The translations under genes were made by a program, and so were the position numbers. Positions 7,999 to 15,863 of a DNA stretch of 64,000 nt are shown in pieces (positions within the stretch are counted from its first letter, which is position 1; every line of letters begins with the position of its first letter). Origin of the DNA: AP-16 sp963755055 (GTDB lineage: Bacteria; Pseudomonadota; Alphaproteobacteria; Rhizobiales; Xanthobacteraceae); assembly GCA_963755055.1 (NCBI GenBank), contig CAVWIS010000034.1, positions 434,001 to 498,000 on the forward strand. Reading direction: 5' to 3'. Under the pieces are notes generated by a model. It saw only the letters and a program-made list of their open reading frames with translations, was not told where the DNA came from and did not search any database.

Positions 7999-10170
7999 AT
8001 GTCGGGTCCGCTCTATCGCGTCCTGGCGTGTGATTCGGAGGACCCGCACGGGCCCCTCGGCCGACAGCGCGCACCTCGCCTCGCCGTGACCGTCTGTCAT
8101 GAGACGGGTGCGGTCGGCCGGCTGGTCGGCGACGCCGCTTGCGGCGATCAGCCGTTCGAGGTCGTGGTGGCTGAGGCCTCGCGGCTCGGCGCCGCCGCCG
8201 GCGACTGGATCGCCGCGGTTCTGGCCGCCGACCCGCATGTCGGCGTGATCCTCATCGACGATGCGGGCAGCGAGGCGGAGTTCCGCGCGTCGGGCCACGA
8301 CCGCGTCACCCGGCTCGCCCGCCACCTCGCCGCGGCGGCGCTCCCCGAGATCATCCCTGTGCTGGCGCGCGGCTGCCGGGCGCAGCGGGATTCGGCGGAA
8401 GCCCGGACGCAGCTCGATGCGACGAATCGGGCCTATCGCGCGGTATCGTCGGAATTCCAGCGGCAGAACAAGCGGCTCCAGGAGCAGGACGACCGCCTGC
8501 TGCGGCAGAACAAGCTGTTCGACGCCGCCCTCAACAACATGTCGCAGGGCCTCTGCATGTTCGATGCGAGTGCCCGCCTCGAGGTCTGCAACGCGCGCTA
8601 CGTCGCGATGTACGACCTGTGCCCGGAGACCACCAGGCCGGGGGTCCATCTGCGCGACCTGCTCGAGCGCCGCCGCGCCTCGGGGAGCTTTTCCGGCGAC
8701 GCCGAGAAATATTGCGAAGAGCTGATGGCCAGGATCCGCGAAGGCCGGACCACGAGCCAGATCGTCGAGTCCGCCGACGGGCGCACCATCGCACTGGTCA
8801 ACCAGCCGATGGCGGACGGCGGATGGGTGGCGACCCACGAGGACATCACCGAGCGCACCCGGGCGGAAGCCAAGATCAGGCACATGGCGCGCCACGACGC
8901 GCTCACCAACCTGCCCAACCGGACGGCGTTCCACGACGAGATGAGCCAGGCGCTCGGCCGCGTGCGCCGCGGCGACACCCATGCGGTTCTCTGCCTCGAT
9001 CTCGACCACTTCAAGGGCGTCAACGACACCCTCGGCCACGCCGCCGGCGATGCCCTGCTGCGCGCCGTCACCGCGCGGCTGCGCGCCTGCGTGCGCGACA
9101 TCGACACCGTCGCCAGGCTCGGCGGCGACGAGTTCGCCATCCTGCAGACTCGGATCGAACGCCCGGAAAACGCCGGATCCCTGGCGCAGCGCCTGATCGC
9201 GACGATCAGCGAGCCCTACGACATCGACGGCCATCAGATCGTCGTCGGGGCGAGCGTCGGAATAGCGCTGGCGCCCCATGACGGCACGACCTCCGACCAG
9301 CTCATGCGCAATGCCGACATGGCGCTCTATCGCGCCAAGACCGAAGGCCGCTCGGCCTACAGCTTCTTCGAGCCGGAGATGGACGCGCAGCTGCGCCGCC
9401 GCCGCCGGCTCGAGCTCGACCTGCGCAAGGCGCTGGCCGAGGGCCAGTTCGAGGTGTTTTATCAGCCGCAGGTCGACGCCCAGACCGAGGAGGTCACCGG
9501 CTGCGAGGCCCTGCTGCGCTGGCGCCATCCCGAGCGCGGCACGGTGTCGCCGGCGGACTTCATCCCGCTCGCCGAGGAGATCGGGCTGATCGTCCCGCTC
9601 GGTGAATGGGTGCTGCGCCAGGCCTGCGCCGAGGCCGCCACCTGGCCCGACCACATCAGGGTCGCCGTCAACCTGTCGCCGATCCAGTTCAAGAACCGCA
9701 ACCTGGTGCAGGTCGTCGTCAATGCGCTGGCGCAGTCCGGCCTGGCGGCGAACAGGCTCGAGCTCGAGATCACCGAGACCGTCCTGCTCCATGACAACGA
9801 CGCGACGCTGTCGACCCTGCATCACCTGCGCAATCTCGGGATCAAGATCTCGATGGACGATTTCGGCACCGGCTACTCGTCGCTGAGCTATCTGCGCAGC
9901 TTTCCGTTCGACAAGATCAAGATCGACCGCTCGTTCATCCGCGACCTCACCGACAAGGGCGATTGCGCCGCCATCATCAAGGCGGTCGCCGGGCTCGGCC
10001 GCGGGCTCGGGATCGTCACCACGGCCGAGGGGGTGGAGACGCAGGCGCAGCTCGATCAGGTCCGCGCCGAAGGCTGCAGCGAGGTCCAGGGCTACTTCTT
10101 CAGCGCGCCGAAGACCGCCGACGAGGTCCGCAGCTTCATCGCCGGCCGCACCGGCAGCCGCGCCGCCTGA
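7999..10170 (+). CDS. PAS-GGDEF-EAL cyclic-di-GMP enzyme
   Basis: A 723-residue soluble protein. Residues about 1-125 form an N-terminal region of unknown type. A short coiled coil (about 135-175) follows, then a PAS-7-like sensor (about 175-290, starting NKLFDAALNNMSQGLCMFD), a GGDEF diguanylate cyclase domain (about 295-455) and an EAL phosphodiesterase domain (about 470-715). The GGDEF active site is intact (ARLGGDEFAIL), as are the EAL signature (GCEALLRWRHP) and the loop MDDFGTGYSSLSYL with the later TTAEGVET. Both activities are therefore possible, and the protein should set local c-di-GMP levels in response to a PAS signal. No membrane segment is visible. It is transcribed alone, divergent from the SGNH-like gene, and ends just before a palindromic repeat. 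Confidence 0.93.
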   Translation: MSGPLYRVLACDSEDPHGPLGRQRAPRLAVTVCHETGAVGRLVGDAACGDQPFEVVVAEASRLGAAAGDWIAAVLAADPHVGVILIDDAGSEAEFRASGHDRVTRLARHLAAAALPEIIPVLARGCRAQRDSAEARTQLDATNRAYRAVSSEFQRQNKRLQEQDDRLLRQNKLFDAALNNMSQGLCMFDASARLEVCNARYVAMYDLCPETTRPGVHLRDLLERRRASGSFSGDAEKYCEELMARIREGRTTSQIVESADGRTIALVNQPMADGGWVATHEDITERTRAEAKIRHMARHDALTNLPNRTAFHDEMSQALGRVRRGDTHAVLCLDLDHFKGVNDTLGHAAGDALLRAVTARLRACVRDIDTVARLGGDEFAILQTRIERPENAGSLAQRLIATISEPYDIDGHQIVVGASVGIALAPHDGTTSDQLMRNADMALYRAKTEGRSAYSFFEPEMDAQLRRRRRLELDLRKALAEGQFEVFYQPQVDAQTEEVTGCEALLRWRHPERGTVSPADFIPLAEEIGLIVPLGEWVLRQACAEAATWPDHIRVAVNLSPIQFKNRNLVQVVVNALAQSGLAANRLELEITETVLLHDNDATLSTLHHLRNLGIKISMDDFGTGYSSLSYLRSFPFDKIKIDRSFIRDLTDKGDCAAIIKAVAGLGRGLGIVTTAEGVETQAQLDQVRAEGCSEVQGYFFSAPKTADEVRSFIAGRTGSRAA

Positions 10171-10179
10171 TACGAGTGT

Positions 10180-10417
10180 GTAGGGTGGGCAAATCGCCCG
10201 CACGGCGGGTGAGATCTCGCGATGCATTGCGGGCGATTTGCCCACGCGGTCCGACGCCGGCGGTCCGACGCGAGGGCGGACGGCGTGGGCAAAATCGTAC
10301 GCGAGGTTTGGGCGAGAGGCGTGGTTCGTGCAACGATTTTGCCCACCCTACGGCGCGGTGCGTTTGGTCGGCGGGTGAGATCTCGTGATGCATTGCCGGC
10401 GATTTGCCCACCCTACT
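10180..10417. repeat. Interspersed palindromic repeat family A, copy 1 (two hairpins plus half)
   Basis: The copy begins GTAGGGTGGGCAAATCGCCC. A hairpin closes with GGCGATTTGCCCACGCGG. A second hairpin runs from GCGTGGGCAAAATCGTACGC to GATTTTGCCCACCCTACG, and a third half-unit ends CGATTTGCCCACCCTA. The last bases supply the TAG stop codon of the GST gene on the minus strand. Related copies lie at 35604-35764, 37016-37085 and 48198-48354. Confidence 0.85.
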
Positions 10418-11141
10418 GATCCAGCTCCGGGTAGCGGCGGAAAATGCCCTCCTCGTTGAACGGGATGCGCCGCTCCGAGGCCAGATAGGCGGCGATGCGC
10501 GGGCGGGCCGCCACCCGGTCGTGCAGCCCGACGACGAGCTTGTGCCGCCTTTCCAGCCGCGCCATGGCGCGCGGAAAGGCATAGCGCAGGCCGGCGACCA
10601 GCTGGAACAGCGACAGATCCGCATAGGTGAGGCGCGCGCCGACCAGGTATCTGCTGCCGCGCGGGTTCCGCTCCAGCACCCGCTCGAAGTAGCCGAGATA
10701 TTTCGGCGCGCGGGATTCGAGGAAATCCTTCGCCCGCCGCCGCGCCTCCTTGCGCTGGTCCTCATAGTACAGCCCCGAGGCGATCGGGTGGTGGGTGTCG
10801 TGGACCTCCTGCACGACGTCGGCGATGGTGAGCTGCAGCTGGTTGGTCCACAGCCGCCCGTCCTCGGTCGCCGGGGCGAGGCCGTGCCGGGCGCCGAGGA
10901 AGATCAGGATATTCGTGGTCTGCCCGATGATCTGCTTCCCGGCGCACAGGATGGGCGGCGCGAACGGGATGTGCGCGAGCCCCCCTCCCTCCAGGAGCCG
11001 CAGCATTGCCGTCATCCCGGCGCCGGACTTGCCGCCGCCGCGCGCCACATCCACATAGTCAGCGCCGGCCTCTTCCAGCGCGAGGCGCACGAACTCGCCG
11101 CGTCCCTGGATCGACGGCCAGTAGTGGAGCTCGTAGCGCAT
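10413..11141 (-). CDS. Glutathione S-transferase family protein
   Basis: A 242-residue cytosolic protein with the two-domain GST layout. An N-terminal thioredoxin-like domain begins MRYELHYWPSIQGRGEFVRL, where Tyr8 in WPSIQGRGE aligns with the glutathione-activating Tyr/Ser region. A helical C-terminal domain contains RLTYADLSLFQLVAGLRYAF, the N-capping box typical of GSTs. GKQIIGQTTNI lies where the SNAIL/TRAIL glutathione-binding motif falls. The ATG at 11141 has GGGGGAG eight bases upstream; twelve further in-frame codons are ignored. The TAG stop lies inside the palindromic repeat, so the repeat has set the protein's last residues (ELDQ). The substrate is unknown. Confidence 0.85.
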   Translation of the reverse strand: MRYELHYWPSIQGRGEFVRLALEEAGADYVDVARGGGKSGAGMTAMLRLLEGGGLAHIPFAPPILCAGKQIIGQTTNILIFLGARHGLAPATEDGRLWTNQLQLTIADVVQEVHDTHHPIASGLYYEDQRKEARRRAKDFLESRAPKYLGYFERVLERNPRGSRYLVGARLTYADLSLFQLVAGLRYAFPRAMARLERRHKLVVGLHDRVAARPRIAAYLASERRIPFNEEGIFRRYPELDQ

Positions 11142-11303
11142 GGGACATCTCCCCCGCTGATCTTGTCCAGGTGGCACTGTGTCACCCGCCGGGATCGGCC
11201 GGCAAGCCCGCGCGCGACGATTGAAATGGCGGACGGGCGTCGTATGCTCGGGGTCGACGCGATTTGACGCCTTGGGCTGCGGCCCATATTGGGAGCTCGG
11301 ATC

Positions 11304-12281
11304 ATGTCGTCATTGAGCGACTGGAAGGTGTCGCCCGCCGTGCAGCCGAAACCCGAGGACTACGACTTCGACCTCGAGCGGACATTGTCGTCGGTGGTGG
11401 GGCTGCGCGCGATCATCCCCGGCGACGCCTTCACCGCAGAGGTCCTGGGCACCGAGCGCGCCGGCAACGGCGTGCTGATCCACGCCGACGGCGTGGTGCT
11501 CACCATCGGCTATCTGATCACCGAGGCGCAATCGGTGTGGATCAGCCTGTTCGACGGCCGGCCGGTGCAGGGCCACGCGCTCGCCTACGATCACGAGACC
11601 GGCTTCGGCCTCGTCCAGGCGCTCGGGCGCATCGACGTGCCGGTGCTGCCGCTGGGAGAGTCCGCAACCGCCAGGATCGGCGACCATGTGGTGGTTGCCG
11701 GCGTCGGCGGCCGGCAGCGCTCGGTGGCCGCCCGCATCATCGCCAAGCAGGAATTCGCCGGCTCCTGGGAATATGTCCTCGACGAGGCGATCTTCACCAC
11801 CCCCGCCCATCCCAACTGGGGCGGCACGGCGCTGATCGGGCGTGGCGGCGAGCTCCTCGGCATCGGGTCGCTGCAGCTCCAGCAATCCCGCGCCAACGGG
11901 CAGACCGAGCATCTCAACATGATGGTGCCGATCGACCTGCTCAAGCCGATCTACGACGACCTGCTCACCCGCGGGCGTCCCGATCACCCGCCGCGCCCCT
12001 GGCTCGGCATCTATGCCACCGAGATCGAGGACAAGGTCGTCATCATGCGGGTGGCGAGCCGCGGCCCCGGGCACAGTGCCGACCTGCGGCCCGGCGACAT
12101 CATCCTGGCCGTCGCCGGAGCCGGGGTGAACGACCTCGCCGACACTTTTCGCCGGATCTGGGCGCTCGGCCATGCCGGCGTCGAGGTGCCGCTCCTGATC
12201 CACCGCGATGGCCGCAGCTTCGAGGCGCGCCTCGCCTCGATCGCCCGCGCCAGCCTGTTCAAGGCACCGAGCCTGCATTGA
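11304..12281 (+). CDS. HtrA/DegP-like pseudoprotease with PDZ domain
   Basis: A 325-residue protein with a trypsin-like domain (about 30-215) followed by a PDZ domain (about 225-312, with RGPGHSADLRPGDIILAVAG). The fold signatures of HtrA are readable, but all three catalytic positions are changed. The His segment reads VVLTIGYLI (Tyr70), the Asp segment reads YDHETGFGLV (Gly100), and the Ser loop reads HPNWGGTAL (Trp172 where NSGG is expected). There is no signal peptide, so the protein is probably cytoplasmic, unlike DegP. The start at 11304 has GGGAG eight bases upstream; an ATG at 11289 is also in frame. A peptide-binding scaffold or chaperone role is inferred. It precedes the CoxL-like gene by 157 bp. 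Confidence 0.8.
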   Translation: MSSLSDWKVSPAVQPKPEDYDFDLERTLSSVVGLRAIIPGDAFTAEVLGTERAGNGVLIHADGVVLTIGYLITEAQSVWISLFDGRPVQGHALAYDHETGFGLVQALGRIDVPVLPLGESATARIGDHVVVAGVGGRQRSVAARIIAKQEFAGSWEYVLDEAIFTTPAHPNWGGTALIGRGGELLGIGSLQLQQSRANGQTEHLNMMVPIDLLKPIYDDLLTRGRPDHPPRPWLGIYATEIEDKVVIMRVASRGPGHSADLRPGDIILAVAGAGVNDLADTFRRIWALGHAGVEVPLLIHRDGRSFEARLASIARASLFKAPSLH

Positions 12282-12438
12282 TTGCGGCACGGTTCGTCAG
12301 TGTCTCCACCCGTCGATGGCGATCCGCTTGATCGCGACGACAGCGTATCTCCTCCCCGAATTCCGGTTGCTGCGGCATTAGTCCAGATCTTGCGCCGGCG
12401 CGGCCAGCCAATCCTCCCACCAAGGCACGAGGTACCCG

Positions 12439-14745
12439 ATGGGCGAGTTCGCGATAGGGCAGGGCGTCTCCCGGTTCGAGGACCCGCGGCTCTTGCGCGG
12501 CGGCGGGCGCTATGTCGACGACCTCGCAGTGCCCGGCATGGCGTTCGGCCATGTGCTGCGCTCGCCGCATGCCCATGCGCGCATCCGCGCCATCGATTGC
12601 GCCGCGGCCAAAGCCGCGCCGGGCGTGCTCGCGGTGCTGACCGGCGCCGACTGGGAGGCGTCGGGCCTCGGCGACCTGCCGGTGCCCGGCGGAATGAAGC
12701 GGCGCGACGGCTCGCCGATGTACCGGCCGCGCTACCCGGCGCTGGTCGGGAATCGCACCCGCTGGGTCGGCGACTGCGTGGCCTTCGTGGTCGCCGAGAC
12801 CGCCGCGCAGGCGGTGGACGCGGCCGAGCTGATCGCCGTCGACTACGAGCCGCTGCCGGCGATCGTCGCGACCGACAGGGCGGCGGCGCCCGACGCGCCG
12901 CTCGTCTGGGACGACTGCCCGGGCAACATCTGTTTCGTCGCGCAGTTCGGCGACGCGGCGGCGACCGAGGCGGCATTCGCGCGCGCTGACCACGTGGTGC
13001 GTCAGCGCTTCGTGATCAACCGCGTCACCGCCGCCACGATGGAGCCGCGCGCCGCGCTTGGCGAGTTCGACGCGGCCGACGGCCGCTACACGATCCACTG
13101 CTCGGTGCAGCGGGTGCATCCGATCCGTGCCGAGCTGGCAAAGATCCTGAAGGTTCCCGACAGCAGGCTGCGCGTCGTGGCCGCCGACACCGGCGGCAGT
13201 TTCGGCATGAAGTCGCCGGTGTTCAACGAGATGGCGTTGGTGCTGTGGGCCGCAAGACTCACCGGCCGGCCGGTGAAGTGGACCAGCACGCGGTCCGAGG
13301 CCTTTCTGAGCGACGCCCAGGGCCGCGACAACGTCACCGACGCCGAACTCGCGCTCGACCGCGACGGCAATTTCCTCGCCCTGCGCGTCAAGCTCACCGC
13401 GGCAGTCGGCGCCTATCTGCAGGCCGGCATGCCGTTCTTCGTCGCCAATGTCGGAACGCTGGCCGGCGTCTACCGCACGCCGGCTCTGCACGCCGACGTC
13501 ACCGCGGTGTTCACCAACACCAACCCGGTGCGGCCCTATCGGGGCAACGGCCGACCGGAGGCGGCGTTCGTGATCGAGCGCCTGGTCGACATCGCGGCCG
13601 ACGAGCTCGGGCTCGACCCGGCGGAGCTGCGCCGCCGCAACCTCATCCCCGCCAGCGCGATGCCGTACAAGACCGGCCTCACCTTCACCTATGACAGCGG
13701 CGAGTTCGAGAAGAGCATGGATCTCGCCTTGCGGCTCGCCGACTATCCGGGCTTTGCGGCGCGCCGCGCGGAGTCGCGCCGGCGCGGCCGGCTGCGCGGC
13801 ATCGGCATCTCCAACACCATCGAGCGCGCCGGCGCGCCGAGCCTCGAGGGCGCGGAAATCCGCTTCGATCGCTCGGGCAGCGTCACCCTGTTCTCCGGCA
13901 GCGTCAGCCAGGGCCAGGGCCACGAGACCATCTTCAAGCAGATCGTCTGCGACCGCCTCGGCCTCGATCCCCGGGACGTGCACTACGTGCAGGGCGACAC
14001 CGACCGGGTCTTCTTCGGCGAGGGGACGGGCGGCTCGCGCTCGGCAACGCTTGCCGGCTCGGCGTTCCACGGCGCCGCCGAGAAAATCGTCGCCAAGGCG
14101 AGCGGCATCGCCGCGCATCTGCTCGAGGTCGACGTCGACGCGGTGAATTTTTCGCAAGGGCTGTTCTCCTCGGCCAAGACCAACCGCACGCTCACCATCC
14201 GCGACGTCGCCCGCGAGGCGATCAACCCGGCGCGGCTGCCCAGGGACATGGAGGCGGGGCTGGTGGCGACCTCGGTCTATTCGGCGCCGGTGGAGAACTT
14301 TCCCAACGGCTGCCACGTCTGCGAGCTGGAGATCGACCAGGACACCGGCGCGGTGGACATCCTGCGCTACAGCGTGGTCGACGATGTCGGCACCGTGCTC
14401 AATCCGCTGCTCCTCCACGGCCAGATCCACGGCGGCGTCGCCCAGGGGATCGGCCAGATCCTGATGGAGGACATCCGCTTCGACGAGAGCGGCCAGATGC
14501 TCACCGGCTCGTTCATGGATTATGCGATGCCGCGCGCCGGCGACCTGTCGTCGATCGCGACCGACAGCAATCCGGTGCCGACGAAGACCAATCCGCTCGG
14601 CGTCAAGGGCGCCGGCGAGGCCGGCACCGTCGGCGCGCTGCCCGCGGTCGCCAACGCGCTGGTCGACGCCTTGTCGGAATTCGGCGTGCGCCACATCGAG
14701 ATGCCGGCGACGCCGGAGCGCATCTGGCGGGCGATGCGGCGGTAG
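12439..14745 (+). CDS. CoxL/xanthine dehydrogenase-type molybdopterin large subunit
   Basis: A 768-residue aldehyde oxidase/xanthine dehydrogenase-family large subunit (CoxL/CutL class), which holds the molybdenum-cytosine dinucleotide cofactor. It begins GQGVSRFEDPRLLRGGGRYVDD, the usual opening of the a/b hammerhead domain. It carries Mo-cofactor segments at DTGGSFGMKSPVF, SVSQGQGHETIFKQI and GEGTGGSRSAT, and the active-site Glu in KGAGEAGT. The loop reads RPYRGNGRPEA, not AYRCSFR, so it is not a true form I CO dehydrogenase; an aldehyde or heterocycle substrate is more likely. No FAD (CoxM) or 2Fe-2S (CoxS) subunit gene adjoins it, so partners must lie elsewhere. The last 269 bp are duplicated at 22570-22838. 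Confidence 0.9.
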   Translation: MGEFAIGQGVSRFEDPRLLRGGGRYVDDLAVPGMAFGHVLRSPHAHARIRAIDCAAAKAAPGVLAVLTGADWEASGLGDLPVPGGMKRRDGSPMYRPRYPALVGNRTRWVGDCVAFVVAETAAQAVDAAELIAVDYEPLPAIVATDRAAAPDAPLVWDDCPGNICFVAQFGDAAATEAAFARADHVVRQRFVINRVTAATMEPRAALGEFDAADGRYTIHCSVQRVHPIRAELAKILKVPDSRLRVVAADTGGSFGMKSPVFNEMALVLWAARLTGRPVKWTSTRSEAFLSDAQGRDNVTDAELALDRDGNFLALRVKLTAAVGAYLQAGMPFFVANVGTLAGVYRTPALHADVTAVFTNTNPVRPYRGNGRPEAAFVIERLVDIAADELGLDPAELRRRNLIPASAMPYKTGLTFTYDSGEFEKSMDLALRLADYPGFAARRAESRRRGRLRGIGISNTIERAGAPSLEGAEIRFDRSGSVTLFSGSVSQGQGHETIFKQIVCDRLGLDPRDVHYVQGDTDRVFFGEGTGGSRSATLAGSAFHGAAEKIVAKASGIAAHLLEVDVDAVNFSQGLFSSAKTNRTLTIRDVAREAINPARLPRDMEAGLVATSVYSAPVENFPNGCHVCELEIDQDTGAVDILRYSVVDDVGTVLNPLLLHGQIHGGVAQGIGQILMEDIRFDESGQMLTGSFMDYAMPRAGDLSSIATDSNPVPTKTNPLGVKGAGEAGTVGALPAVANALVDALSEFGVRHIEMPATPERIWRAMRR
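14469..14737 (+). repeat. Direct repeat: 3' end of CoxL-like gene, copy 1
   Basis: These 269 bases recur at 22570-22838 with about seven mismatches by eye (roughly 97% identity). Three of the mismatches are silent third- or first-position changes, and four cluster in one patch around 14484-14489. The two copies lie 8.1 kb apart in the same orientation and bracket the low-GC insert with IS66 and the Hsp70-like operon. Confidence 0.9.
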
Positions 14746-14778
14746 GGCGCGCCAACGGCCCTGCGGCAGACGCGCGTT

Positions 14779-14915
14779 ACCTCCCCCTGGAGGGCAAGGC
14801 TATCGCATACGATTTGTTGGGTGCGGTGCCGCACAACGGCTTCACCCTCCCCTGGAGGGGCCTGCAGGGGTGTGCGGCCGGCCGAAGCGTAGCGAAGGCC
14901 AGTCGGGTGGGGTGA
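14779..14915. repeat. Interspersed intergenic repeat family B, copy 1
   Basis: Sequence between the CoxL stop and the IS66 element contains CCTCCCCCTGGAGG, CCCTCCCCTGGAGGGG and a segment GAAGCGTAGCGAAGGC-CAGTCGGGTGGGGTG. Similar blocks occur at 30261-30398 and 37162-37299. No reading frame is convincing here. Confidence 0.6.
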
Positions 14916-14963
14916 CAGCCTGACTATTGAGCCCCGCGCATAATTGCGGTTACGTTTGTCCGG

Positions 14964-14971
14964 GTCTGAAA
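14964..14971. repeat. IS66 target-site duplication, left copy
   Basis: GTCTGAAA immediately left of the IS66 end, identical to 17654-17661. Eight base pairs is the duplication length known for IS66-family elements. Confidence 0.95.
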
Positions 14972-15055
14972 GTAAGCGTCCGGCCGACCGCGCCTACCGT
15001 TTGATTTTCGCGCGTGAGAACGTGCGCCCGTTAACTGGCAAGTTAAGGGGCACAT

Positions 15056-15439
15056 ATGTCGACGGTAACGGTGCTTTCGGGTCCTGAGAGACGGCGGCGC
15101 TGGACAGCTGCGGAGAAGCTGCGAATTGTTGAGGCAAGCGTGGGCAGCGGAGCGAGCGTCGCCGAGGTCGCGCGGCGCCATGATGTCCATCCCAATCTGC
15201 TGCATCTGTGGCGTCGTCAGGCGCGAACCGGCGTGTTGTCGGTGGCGCCTGGCCGGCGAGCGGATTTTGTGTCGGTTGCGGTCGCGACGGGGAACGCCGT
15301 CACGCCGCCGCTGGGAAGCGGCTGCAGATCGACGATCGAGGTGATGCTGCGCAACGGCCGCGTGCTGCGGCTGCCGGACGGCGGGCCGCCCGCATGGGTG
15401 GCGGGGCTGGCGGATGCCCTGGAGGGGCCGGCGCGATGA
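15056..15439 (+). CDS. tnpA: IS66 accessory protein TnpA
   Basis: A 127-residue basic DNA-binding protein with an IS3/IS66-type helix-turn-helix: RRRWTAAEKLRIVEAS followed by VAEVARRHDVHPNLLHLWRRQ. It is required with TnpB and TnpC for IS66 transposition in characterised elements, although its exact role is unclear. Its stop overlaps the tnpB start in ATGA (15436-15439), so translation is coupled. Confidence 0.93.
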   Translation: MSTVTVLSGPERRRRWTAAEKLRIVEASVGSGASVAEVARRHDVHPNLLHLWRRQARTGVLSVAPGRRADFVSVAVATGNAVTPPLGSGCRSTIEVMLRNGRVLRLPDGGPPAWVAGLADALEGPAR

Positions 15440-15783
15440 TTCCGATGCCGGCGGGGACGCAGATCTGGGTGGCGTGCGGCGCCACCGACATGCGAAAGGG
15501 CTTCGACGGCTTGGCGATGCTGGCGCAGGACGTGGTGAAGCGGAGCCCGTATTCCGGGCACTTGTTCGTGTTCCGCGGCAAGCGGGCGGACCGCATCAAG
15601 ATCCTGTGGTGGGACGGCACCGGGCTGTGCCTTTATGCCAAGCGGCTGGAACGCGGACGCTTCGTCTGGCCGTTGACACGCGAAGGCGCCGCGCTGCTGA
15701 CGCCGGCGCAGCTGTCGATGCTGTGCGAGGGGATCGACTGGCGGTCGCCGCTGCGCACCGGCGTTGCGCGACAGGCTGGCTGA
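15436..15783 (+). CDS. tnpB: IS66 accessory protein TnpB (Orf2 family)
   Basis: A 115-residue protein of the IS66 Orf2/TnpB family, recognised by GATDMRKGFDGLAMLAQ near the N-terminus, the central KILWWDGTGLCLYAKRLE, and a C-terminal LLTPAQLSMLCEGIDW. Its length is normal for the family. The ATG at 15436 overlaps the tnpA stop by four bases. Its biochemical function in transposition is not established. Confidence 0.95.
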   Translation: MIPMPAGTQIWVACGATDMRKGFDGLAMLAQDVVKRSPYSGHLFVFRGKRADRIKILWWDGTGLCLYAKRLERGRFVWPLTREGAALLTPAQLSMLCEGIDWRSPLRTGVARQAG

Positions 15784-15863
15784 TTGAATCGTTGATGCCG
15801 TGATTCGTCGATCCAGACAATGATTCAATATATTTGTTTGATCACTTTTGGTAACGTGAGCCC

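Noticed and set aside
5273..8089. 938-codon plus-strand open frame
   Set aside because: Antisense shadow of the SGNH-like and caspase genes; no domain, no ribosome site and unnatural composition.
7930..10245. 771-codon minus-strand open frame over the GGDEF-EAL gene
   Set aside because: The plus-strand protein has intact GGDEF and EAL motifs; the antisense translation has no family resemblance.
10180..10417. Possible CRISPR array or small-RNA genes in the palindromic repeats
   Set aside because: The units are hairpins that recur singly at distant gene ends, with no regular repeat-spacer array and no cas genes nearby.
12259..14694. 811-codon minus-strand open frame over the CoxL-like gene
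   Set aside because: Antisense shadow; CoxL motifs are intact on the plus strand.
12439..14745. True aerobic CO dehydrogenase large subunit
   Set aside because: The active-site loop reads RPYRGNGRPEA, not AYRCSFR, and no coxM or coxS genes adjoin it.
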